Shown: positions 1 through 5,231 of the stretch, piece by piece
Position numbering within the stretch: the first letter of the stretch is position 1
How the letters are laid out: each line of letters opens with the position of its first letter
Origin: an archaeon
GTDB lineage: Archaea; Asgardarchaeota; Hermodarchaeia; Hermodarchaeales; Hermodarchaeaceae
Assembly (NCBI GenBank): GCA_016550395.1
Contig: JABXGY010000066.1
Span: forward strand, 1 to 5,632
Reading direction: 5' to 3'
DNA: 5,632 nucleotides
The notes under the pieces: model-generated
Told to the model about the DNA's origin: nothing
Seen by the model: the letters and a program-made list of their open reading frames with translations, nothing else
The model's database searches: none
Translations under genes and position numbers: made by a program

Positions 1-9
1 ACCGCGTCC

Positions 10-58
10 CGGCACCGCCCCAAAGGGAAGCCCACTCGCCTGGAAGGAAGAATCTTTC
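10..58. repeat. Partial direct-repeat copy A of the 862-1054 element
   Basis: Positions 15-50 match 922-958 with three mismatches and one single-base gap, a run of four C here against five there. The similarity extends left to a shared CGGCAC (11-15 region), where this copy lacks about 7 nt of the other copy's hairpin, and right to a shared TTTC. The orientation is the same as copy B. To the right nothing else of copy B is found, so this copy is truncated or diverged; its left part may lie outside the window. It sits just downstream of the stop of the minus-strand membrane gene, so copies A and B flank that gene as direct repeats. Its function is unknown. Confidence 0.75.
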
Positions 59-68
59 ATTCAGAGGC

Positions 69-85
69 GATATATTGGCTATATC
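69..85 (-). other. Small hairpin spanning the stop codon
   Basis: GATATA (69-74) and TATATC (80-85) form a perfect 6-bp inverted repeat around a 5-nt loop. The TAG stop of the minus-strand membrane gene (79-81) lies inside it. No oligo-T tract follows on the minus strand, so a terminator role is not supported. It may simply be an AT-rich coincidence. Confidence 0.3.
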
Positions 86-672
86 ATTATGTCTGCTTGA
101 GACGAGAGTTTCATGACGATTTTATGGCCTTCATACACCACATATAAAAGGCCAATAAAAATTGGGATGCCAATCCCAACTAAAATCATTGGGAAAACAA
201 CCAAAAAACCTGAAAGGTATGGCGATATCAACCGTGGACAACTGACGTGAGAAAACAAGAACAGTGATATTAAACTCCCTCCATGGATGAGATAAGCACC
301 CAACAGAAATTTTACATCTCGCGCTAGCTCTGACATTTTCACATCCATGGCTAGCTCGCGAATTCCTGTTAACAGAAACCCCATCATAACCAGATTCAAT
401 ACTCCCCCAATGGCATAGATCGGCCACAACGCGTTAACCAGAACATAGGGAAATAGACAATAATCGACAATAAATAGTTCAACAATATCTGGAATCATAA
501 CAATGATCAGCACAAACGACAAATATTTTGCTCTCTCAAAGGAACGAGAATACTCTACACACTGAATCAGCCCCATCGAAATCAGGATGAATCCAGCAAA
601 GTCAGGTAACAAATTAATGCCAACAACCCGAAAATCAAATGCAGTAATTAATACCCCCCAAAGAATATTCAT
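79..672 (-). CDS. Multi-pass membrane protein of unknown function
   Basis: Encodes 197 residues. Hydrophobic segments lie at about 3-36, 50-68, 74-103, 121-142 and 151-180, giving five or six membrane helices. The loop at about 105-121 is charged. The N-terminal pattern of a short hydrophobic stretch, then FDFR, then GINLLPDFAGFILI (residues 18-31), resembles small uncharacterised membrane proteins with an LPDFxGxIL motif. I know that pattern mainly from Firmicutes; this is recollection and was not searched. I chose the ATG at 672 because a G-rich AGGGGG lies just upstream and a TATA-like box sits 58 nt upstream. An in-frame TTG at 771 would add 33 residues, but that stretch precedes the family-like start. 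The gene stands alone, divergent from the 1403 gene and flanked by repeat copies A and B. Its function cannot be assigned; a transporter or sensor role would be guesswork. Confidence 0.72.
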   Translation of the reverse strand: MNILWGVLITAFDFRVVGINLLPDFAGFILISMGLIQCVEYSRSFERAKYLSFVLIIVMIPDIVELFIVDYCLFPYVLVNALWPIYAIGGVLNLVMMGFLLTGIRELAMDVKMSELARDVKFLLGAYLIHGGSLISLFLFSHVSCPRLISPYLSGFLVVFPMILVGIGIPIFIGLLYVVYEGHKIVMKLSSQADIMI

Positions 673-724
673 GAACCCCCTATTAGTCAACAAAGACCCC
701 TCCAAATAGATGTTTAGAAACAAT

Positions 725-734
725 CTTAATAAAA
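725..734 (-). promoter_or_regulatory. Probable archaeal TATA box for the membrane gene
   Basis: On the minus strand this reads TTTTATTAAG, an AT-rich TATA-like element. A start of transcription about 25-27 nt downstream would leave a leader of roughly 30 nt before the ATG at 672. That agrees with the 672 start rather than the TTG at 771. There is no experimental support. Confidence 0.4.
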
Positions 735-861
735 CAAACCATGCAAAAAAATTACCATCATTGATTAACAAAAAATCAAGTTCGCCATACTAATAATCAC
801 AATTTTTGCCCTTTTGTTGGTTTTCATAGCTAAAACAGTCACTAATGAAAAAAGAAATGAT

Positions 862-1054
862 AAGCCACAATGACCTAGCCCCGCTCTCGGAAACCCGTGA
901 CAGGATTTCACGGCACGAATGCCGCCCCCAAAGGGAAGCACACTCGCCTGGGAGAAAGGTTTCGCCCCGAAGGGCAGGTACCCGAATCGGTGTGGCTACA
1001 GATTTCCAGCGGGGATATCGAGGTTTTTAAAATTCTAGGCTTGCATTGCGGCTT
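862..1054. repeat. Inverted-repeat element, probable structured RNA (copy B)
   Basis: The two ends are long imperfect inverted repeats. The left arm reads AAGCCACAATG-A-CCTAG then CCCCGCT (862-885). The right arm, read from the other strand, is AAGCCGCAATG-CAAG-CCTAG, a 20-nt AT-rich insertion, then CCCCGCT (1054 down to 1008). About 22 positions match. Inside are CCGTGA/TCACGG (895-900/908-913), GGCA-CGAA-TGCC (912-923, overlapping the first by two bases), a CACAC..CG/CG..GTGTG helix (939-946/988-994), CCTG/CAGG (947-950/975-978) and CCC-CGAA-GGG (965-974). Read on the minus strand, the CGAA loops become stable UUCG tetraloops, and an oligo-T tract (TTTTTT, 853-848) follows the last helix, so minus-strand transcription is somewhat favoured. 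Alternatives are a MITE-like element (no target duplication seen) or a decayed small gene. It is not recognisable as RNase P RNA, SRP RNA, 5S rRNA or tRNA. Confidence 0.6.
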
Positions 1055-1339
1055 TTCCTCGTTGAAGCCAAGTATGCTTGTTCCCGGGGTAACCTCCGGA
1101 GACAGGAGGTATGTTTCCTGTCACCTTTCTCGCTGCATTACTGTGCGTTGTGGCGCCTTATAACGGTTACGTTTCGACCTTTCTTTGGGCTTTTTTTGTT
1201 GCGGATTCGGGATTTAAGTCGGTTTTGTTCGTCATTTTGCGTAGTTAGATGCGTTAAAGTGTGGTTTTTGGGGTTTTCGCTTGGTTATGGCGCGCATTAA
1301 CCGATTTCCGCGGGTTTCATAGAAAAACGTAACGCAAAG
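1055..1339. other. Non-coding stretch with competing hairpins and a T7 tract
   Basis: No convincing protein gene lies here; the open frames have unlikely composition and no family-like sequence. The visible structure is as follows. ACCTCC (1092-1097) pairs with GGAGGT (1105-1110). The overlapping GACAGGA (1101-1107) pairs with TCCTGTC (1116-1122). GTAACC (1089-1094) can pair with GGTTAC (1165-1170). A TTTTTTT tract lies at 1191-1197, and a bulged GGTTATG/CATTAACC hairpin at 1283-1302. The plus strand is unusually rich in T and G from about 1170 to 1290. A TATA-like TTTTTAAAATT at 1024-1034 could drive a plus-strand RNA of about 140 nt ending at the T7 tract. This is inference. Confidence 0.4.
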
Positions 1340-1347
1340 TTATAAAT
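1340..1347 (+). promoter_or_regulatory. Probable TATA box for the 1403 gene
   Basis: TTATAAAT, preceded by a purine-rich GCAAAG, is a good match to an archaeal TATA/BRE arrangement. Transcription would begin near 1370, leaving a leader of about 30 nt before the ATG at 1403. The in-frame ATG at 1346 lies inside this box, which argues against it as the translation start. Confidence 0.55.
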
Positions 1348-1402
1348 GGGAGATGTGTGGAGATGGGGGCGCTTAATTACCCATTGGGTGGGAAAAGAAA
1401 TT

Positions 1403-1765
1403 ATGCAAATCTTAGCTACTGTGTTGATGTTTATTATCAACTGGTTCGTCATTGCCTTCGTTATCATGTTAGCTGGGAAAATTGTGGCTGGTATGGAGGC
1501 AACCTTTGTCAAAGCATTGATTGCTTCATTAGTTGGTGGCATTATCTCGGCGGTTCTCTACTATGCTTTCATATTTTTGCCTATTCTTCAACCGTTTTGG
1601 TGGGCAGCTGGTCTTGTAATATTCATTGTCTACCTACTAGTCATTAGGTACTATTTCCAAACCGGTTGTATTGGTGCTCTAATAGTCGCCATACTAGCTT
1701 TTATCATCTATCTCGTCTTTGCCTGGCTCTTTGAATTCTTCTTGGCTCCACTCTTACCATTCTAA
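1403..1765 (+). CDS. Small four-helix integral membrane protein, unknown function
   Basis: Encodes 120 residues, almost entirely hydrophobic. Four membrane segments lie at about 4-24, 35-58, 64-82 and 88-110, separated by very short loops. The few charged positions are K26, E32, K38, R82 and E111. INWFVIAFVIMLAGKIV (12-28) followed by a short FVKALIASLVGGII segment (35-48) resembles small uncharacterised archaeal membrane proteins; this is a recollection without a search. There is no signal peptide distinct from the first helix, and no catalytic or binding motif is visible. The ATG at 1403 was preferred to an in-frame ATG at 1346 because the latter overlaps a TATA box and would add a polar, Trp-rich tail that does not look like the rest. 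A strong terminator follows 6 nt after the stop, so the gene is probably monocistronic. Confidence 0.75.
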   Translation: MQILATVLMFIINWFVIAFVIMLAGKIVAGMEATFVKALIASLVGGIISAVLYYAFIFLPILQPFWWAAGLVIFIVYLLVIRYYFQTGCIGALIVAILAFIIYLVFAWLFEFFLAPLLPF

Positions 1766-1770
1766 GAATA

Positions 1771-1807
1771 GGGAGTCTTTGTTGGCTCCCTCTTTCTCTC
1801 TTTTTTT
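1771..1807 (+). terminator. Hairpin plus oligo-T terminator
   Basis: GGGAGTC (1771-1777) pairs with GGCTCCC (1784-1790), seven pairs with one G-T wobble and a 6-nt loop. A pyrimidine tract ending in TTTTTTT (1801-1807) follows. It lies just after the membrane-protein stop and would separate that transcript from hflX. Confidence 0.8.
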
Positions 1808-1824
1808 ATAGCATGAGTTGATAC

Positions 1825-1833
1825 TATTTTAAT
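1825..1833 (+). promoter_or_regulatory. Probable TATA box of hflX
   Basis: TATTTTAAT is centred 30 nt upstream of the ATG at 1859. Archaeal transcription normally starts about 25-27 nt downstream of the box, so the mRNA would begin within a few bases of the start codon. No Shine-Dalgarno sequence is present, consistent with leaderless translation. Confidence 0.5.
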
Positions 1834-1858
1834 CTGTAGAGAATCATAATTTCCATTA

Positions 1859-2998
1859 ATGGGTGAGATAGCACTGAAGCGTGCTTTAGTAGCAATGTTG
1901 CGACAGAAGGTTCATGATCACGTGGAGTGGACCTTGCATTTGGAGGAATTTCTAAGGTTAATCGAAGCTGCGGGATTTGACATAATTGAAACAGTACTAC
2001 AAACCCGAATGAGAGTTCATGGGGGCTATATGTTTGGTAGAGGGAAGGTGACCGAGATAGCGGCATTAGTAGCACTTGAAGATATTGATGTTGTTGCGGT
2101 CTACAATGTCCTCTCTTCGATGCAAAAGCATAACCTGCAAAAAGAGCTGGGTGTCCCTGTGATAGACCGGTACGAAGTTGTGCTACAGGTGTTTGATCGT
2201 GAGGCTCGAGATCGTGTGTCAAAGTTGCAGCTCGAATTGGCTCGATTGCAGAAAAGCTATCCCTTCATCAAGGTAACAGAGAGTGAACGCTTGTTGAAGG
2301 AACGACCAGCACGGCGAGGGGGACGTGGTCCGGGAGAGTATGCTTACCATGCCCAACTGAGACAGGTAAGAAAACGTATCGCCAAGGTGACATCAGAGCT
2401 CGCACGTTATCGTCTGGAACATCAACGGCGAAGGCAGAAGCGATATGAATTGAAGGTGCCTATGGTATGTTTCGTGGGGTGCTATAATGCTGGAAAAACA
2501 AGTCTTTTTAACGCCCTAACAGGAGCTGACAAAGAGGTGAGTGATCGTCCGTTTACAACGTTAGCGTCGAAGTGGTCGATGGCAACTAACCCCGAGATGT
2601 TCTTTGTAGACACTATCGGGTTTGCTCTAGATTTAGATCCTGAGTTAATTTCTGCCTTTCAGTTGAATCTAGATGACATGCGTGGATCAGACATTTTGTT
2701 GCTTGTTGTTGACCTTTCTGATCCGGTGGAACTCTTGAAGATGAAGATTAAGAGTTCTTTAGAGATTTTAAAGGAGACAGGTATTGATACCGAGCGCATA
2801 TTAGTCGTGTTAAACAAGGTGGATCTAATAGCGAGGGAATTAGCTGCAGAGGCGGCTTCCTTTATTCAAGATGATTACGGGCTTCCTTCAGTATTGGTAT
2901 CTGCAGAAACGGAGTGGAATCTCGATGAACTTACTAGACGGATTCGTCGTTTATATAATGACGTTGGGGCGATTCCACTATCGTCAGTGAGTGGCTGA
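1859..2998 (+). CDS. hflX: HflX family ribosome-associated GTPase
   Basis: Encodes 379 residues. Residues 1-115 match the HflX N-terminal domain, with the GRGKVTEI signature at 60-67 and IDRYEVVLQVF at 102-112. A coiled coil runs from about 115 to 195 and includes SKLQLELARLQ (121-131) and the glycine-rich GGRGPGE (154-160). The GTPase domain follows: P-loop GCYNAGKT (207-214), switch FTTLAS (232-237), DTIGF (251-255), NKVD (319-322) and a VSA-type G5 (347-349). Bacterial HflX binds the 50S subunit and splits stalled or hibernating ribosomes; the archaeal role is assumed to be similar. All G motifs are intact, so the GTPase is probably active. Relative to bacterial proteins, the glycine-rich segment before GPGE is short, and a Tyr replaces the usual polar residue after it. 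The ATG at 1859 fits the promoter spacing. The LysRS gene follows after 56 nt on the same strand. Confidence 0.93.
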   Translation: MGEIALKRALVAMLRQKVHDHVEWTLHLEEFLRLIEAAGFDIIETVLQTRMRVHGGYMFGRGKVTEIAALVALEDIDVVAVYNVLSSMQKHNLQKELGVPVIDRYEVVLQVFDREARDRVSKLQLELARLQKSYPFIKVTESERLLKERPARRGGRGPGEYAYHAQLRQVRKRIAKVTSELARYRLEHQRRRQKRYELKVPMVCFVGCYNAGKTSLFNALTGADKEVSDRPFTTLASKWSMATNPEMFFVDTIGFALDLDPELISAFQLNLDDMRGSDILLLVVDLSDPVELLKMKIKSSLEILKETGIDTERILVVLNKVDLIARELAAEAASFIQDDYGLPSVLVSAETEWNLDELTRRIRRLYNDVGAIPLSSVSG

Positions 2999-3044
2999 GA
3001 AACGAACCCTTGATAAAGTCTTGCTCATTACTGGAAACAGTATT

Positions 3045-3049
3045 GGTGA
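3045..3049 (+). promoter_or_regulatory. Shine-Dalgarno site fixing the LysRS start
   Basis: GGTGA lies 5 nt upstream of the GTG at 3055. It matches the complement of the archaeal 16S 3' end. The in-frame TTG at 3010 has no such site, so the GTG is favoured. Confidence 0.5.
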
Positions 3050-3054
3050 ATGCT

Positions 3055-4704
3055 GTGACGGAGCAAGCAACATATCAACATTGGATTGATACCCTTGTTC
3101 AAGATATTATGGATTACTGGGGAAAAGATGCTCCATGGATTAATTGTAGTTGTGGGCTTTCTGTTTCAGGTTTACAACATGTTGGACGTTTACGTGGAGA
3201 AGTCACCTTAACGAATACAGTAATGCATCAGCTACAAAAGAAAGGATGTCAAACACGCCATACTATTGTCCGTTATACCAGTGATGAGTGGAAAGGAAAA
3301 ACTGGTCAATTAGCTCAGTTTCCGAATACTGAAGAAGCACGGAAATATGTAGGACGCCGTTTAGTAGATGTTCCTGATCCTCAAGGTAAGCTTGATAGTT
3401 GGGTTGACCGTTACTGGTTAGATTTCGGTGATTACCTAGACTGTTTCAGCTTCAATGCTAAGCCGCTTAGTACTCACGAAATTTACGATCGGCCTGAAAT
3501 GCAGGAATTGGTGCGCTATACGATTGAACACCGATACGAGGTCCGGGCAATTATTAACAAGTACCGGGCTCGGAATCCCTACCCTAAAGACTGGTATCCC
3601 GTTGATGTTGTCTGTGATCAATGTCAGCGTATAAGTACAACAACTGTTGTTTCTGTTGACTTGGATGCTTATACAGCTAATTATCGGTGCGATGGCTGTG
3701 GCAATGTGGGGATTACGAATATTGTAAATGGAAAATTATCGTGGCGAGTTGAATGGGCTGCCCTCTGGAAGGTTCTCGATGTTGGCTTCGAACCCTTTGG
3801 CAAGGATCATGCCACACCGGGTGGATCGCGAGATAGTGCCAAAGAAATCGCAGAAACCTTCTTTCATTTTAAACCCCCATTTCCCTTTGCCTATGAGTGG
3901 GTGGGTCTTATTGAAGGCGGAGTTGATAAAGGTGATATGGGAAGCTCTGATTTCCATGGTTTTACGCCAAAAACCTGGATTTCTGTTGCTCCGGGTGAAG
4001 CGCTCCGCTACCTTTTCTTGAAGAATAAACCAATGAAGCGGATTACACTCGGTCTCGAATATATTCCGAACTACATTGGTCAATACGAACGTGCTGAACG
4101 GGTCTACTATAAAATTGATACACCTAAAGCTTCAGAAGATGAAATCGCGGATATACGCCGGAGTTACGAACTAGCCAATCTTAAGGCGGTTCCCGACAAA
4201 GCGCCTCTTCAAATTCCTTATCTTCATGCTGTCCTCCTTGCTCAAATCATTCCACCTGATGATCTAAGTGATTTAGCAATCCAAAAACTAAGTAGTAGCA
4301 ACATAATTCCTTCCTCTCTCACCAAAAGCCAAGAAAAATATGTTATCAAACGACTTGACCGAGCGAATACCTGGGTTACTAATTTTGCTTCCGAGTCGTA
4401 TCGCATCACAATTCTTCCAGAACCACCTACTAGACTTAACGATGAAGTAGATTCCGAGCTTCGTGAGTGTTACAAACAGCTCCATGACGTCCTTAGTTCC
4501 CGAGACTGGACTGAACAGGCAATAACTAACGCCATGAAACCCATTACCCAATCTCTCAAAAAAGATGTTCAGCAACGTTTTTTCCGCAATCTATACCAGG
4601 TCTTTTTTGGGCGTGATGACGGTCCGCGTATCTCAGCTTTCTTCGCTTTTACTGATCCCCAATTAGTCTTTAAGCGCCTGCAGTACCTTGCTATGCCTCC
4701 TTAA
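3055..4704 (+). CDS. lysS: Class I lysyl-tRNA synthetase with altered KMSKS loop
   Basis: Encodes 549 residues with a GTG start; this would charge tRNA(Lys) with lysine in the cytosol. The Rossmann domain carries GLSVSG (33-38) and the HIGH-type HVGR (42-45). A zinc-type pair CDQC/CDGC lies at 187-190 and 212-215. WRVEW (230-234), FGKDH (248-252) and AYEWVG (279-284) correspond to the lysine and ATP pocket of the archaeal class I enzymes. The helical anticodon-binding part occupies about 320-549 and ends in FFRNLYQVFFGRDDGPRIS and FVFKRLQYLA-like segments, as expected for full length. The oddity is the loop that should read like KMSxSKG: here residues 294-300 are DMGSSDF, so both lysines are Asp. 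The nearest upstream lysine is K292. The enzyme may use it, or activity may be reduced, or this may be a lineage-specific form. GTG 3055 is chosen over TTG 3010 by the SD site and by the usual family N-terminus just before the HW pair (residues 9-10). The gene lies 56 nt after hflX; a TATA-like TTTATATAAT (2950-2959) inside hflX could serve it. Confidence 0.92.
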   Translation: MTEQATYQHWIDTLVQDIMDYWGKDAPWINCSCGLSVSGLQHVGRLRGEVTLTNTVMHQLQKKGCQTRHTIVRYTSDEWKGKTGQLAQFPNTEEARKYVGRRLVDVPDPQGKLDSWVDRYWLDFGDYLDCFSFNAKPLSTHEIYDRPEMQELVRYTIEHRYEVRAIINKYRARNPYPKDWYPVDVVCDQCQRISTTTVVSVDLDAYTANYRCDGCGNVGITNIVNGKLSWRVEWAALWKVLDVGFEPFGKDHATPGGSRDSAKEIAETFFHFKPPFPFAYEWVGLIEGGVDKGDMGSSDFHGFTPKTWISVAPGEALRYLFLKNKPMKRITLGLEYIPNYIGQYERAERVYYKIDTPKASEDEIADIRRSYELANLKAVPDKAPLQIPYLHAVLLAQIIPPDDLSDLAIQKLSSSNIIPSSLTKSQEKYVIKRLDRANTWVTNFASESYRITILPEPPTRLNDEVDSELRECYKQLHDVLSSRDWTEQAITNAMKPITQSLKKDVQQRFFRNLYQVFFGRDDGPRISAFFAFTDPQLVFKRLQYLAMPP

Positions 4705-4714
4705 TGAGAGCTGG

Positions 4715-4726
4715 TTAATTTAAAAT
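4715..4726 (+). promoter_or_regulatory. Probable TATA box for the 4757 gene
   Basis: TTAATTTAAAAT contains a near-consensus TTTAAA core. Transcription would start near 4748, leaving a leader of about 8 nt before the ATG at 4757. It follows the LysRS stop by 10 nt, so the small gene downstream probably has its own transcript. Confidence 0.55.
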
Positions 4727-4756
4727 GCGGTTCCATTACCAAGACGTAACCTATAT

Positions 4757-5089
4757 ATGCTCAAATCCATAAAGTCAATTCTATCCCCCTATTCGGATTA
4801 CGGAGAGAAGTATGCTATGTCAAAACCAGCAGTTAGCGCATTCCGCCAGGCAGTATACAATGAAGCAAAATCGTTAAAGATCCCAATTGTGGATGAACGT
4901 GCGATTGACAAGCTCGGAATTAATAAGGGCTCTGTCGGTGGAACTATAGATATGCGGTACCGAGACGGCGAGGAGACAAAAATCAAAACTTTCCTAGCAG
5001 TGGCAAAATATCATCATGCCCTTGTAATCTATAAGGATGAATCGTTCTTCATTATCACTAGTGATATGATTTGGCGCTTGTCAACATAA
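4757..5089 (+). CDS. Small protein of unknown function
   Basis: Encodes 110 residues that I do not recognise. There are no membrane segments. Residues about 22-45 form a likely basic/acidic helix (PAVSAFRQAVYNEAKSL). Residues 50-65 have a polar turn-rich stretch with INKGSVGGT. From about 74 to 108 the alternating pattern KIKTFLAVAKYHHALVIYKD then FFIITSDMIWRLS suggests beta strands, so a small alpha/beta domain is plausible. A nucleic-acid-binding or antitoxin-like role would be speculation. The ATG at 4757 is supported by the TATA box 35 nt upstream. An internal ATG at 4817, with a weak GGAG 12 nt before it, would give 90 residues and is the main alternative. The gene is convergent with the Pro/Ala-rich gene and has a T-rich tract after its stop. 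Confidence 0.65.
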   Translation: MLKSIKSILSPYSDYGEKYAMSKPAVSAFRQAVYNEAKSLKIPIVDERAIDKLGINKGSVGGTIDMRYRDGEETKIKTFLAVAKYHHALVIYKDESFFIITSDMIWRLST

Positions 5090-5113
5090 TATTATAGAAT
5101 ACGCGCTGCCCTG

Positions 5114-5136
5114 CTTCCCCTTTTTCCTTTTATTCC
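5114..5136 (+). terminator. T-rich probable transcription end
   Basis: A pyrimidine tract with TTTTT (5121-5125) and TTTT (5128-5131) follows the stop of the 4757 gene by about 30 nt. No strong hairpin precedes it. Oligo-T alone is enough for many archaeal terminators. Confidence 0.4.
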
Positions 5137-5177
5137 TCGCATGACATAAGTGATAATTACATCCAGTAATCTCATCT

Positions 5178-5197
5178 GAAGTTGGCTTATAAACTTC
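5178..5197. other. Hairpin between convergent genes
   Basis: GAAGTT (5178-5183) and AACTTC (5192-5197) are a perfect 6-bp inverted repeat with an 8-nt loop. They lie between the two convergent genes. On the minus strand the hairpin comes after the T-rich stretch, so it may be part of a 3' end region shared by both transcripts. Confidence 0.35.
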
Positions 5198-5200
5198 GAA

Positions 5201-5224
5201 TTTGTTTTTAAAAGAAATGAAAAA
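5201..5224 (-). terminator. T-rich probable end of the Pro/Ala-rich transcript
   Basis: Reading the minus strand after the stop at 5232-5234, TTTTT (5224-5220) and then TTTTAAAAAC (about 5213-5204) appear within 30 nt. This is typical of archaeal oligo-T termination without a stable hairpin. Confidence 0.4.
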
Positions 5225-5231
5225 CTTGGCT

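Noticed and set aside
845..1030. Open frame of 61 residues on the plus strand across the element
   Set aside because: It overlaps the inverted-repeat structure in full, has an Arg-rich low-plausibility composition, and the frame is better explained by GC-rich RNA-like sequence.
855..1062. Target-site duplication around the inverted-repeat element
   Set aside because: The bases outside the two arms (ATGAT and TTCCT) do not match, so a classic MITE insertion is not demonstrated.
860..1200. RNase P RNA, SRP RNA, 5S rRNA or tRNA
   Set aside because: I looked for the RNase P GAGGAAAGUC and ACAGAA-type cores, the SRP GGAAGGGAGCA loop and the tRNA T-loop on both strands, and none is present.
1046..1300. 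Open frame of 84 residues, Cys/Phe/Arg-rich, on the plus strand
   Set aside because: No family-like pattern and no ribosome-binding site. The composition follows the T/G-rich strand rather than coding bias.
1824..2222. 132-residue open frame on the minus strand
   Set aside because: It is antisense to hflX, whose complete set of GTPase motifs fixes the coding strand.
3010..3054. TTG at 3010 as the LysRS start
   Set aside because: It adds 15 residues not typical of the family and has no SD site. The GTG at 3055 has GGTGA at good spacing. It is not fully excluded, because a TATA-like sequence lies 55 nt upstream of the TTG.
3736..4083. 115-residue open frame on the minus strand
   Set aside because: It is antisense to the LysRS active-site region, which aligns block by block with class I LysRS.
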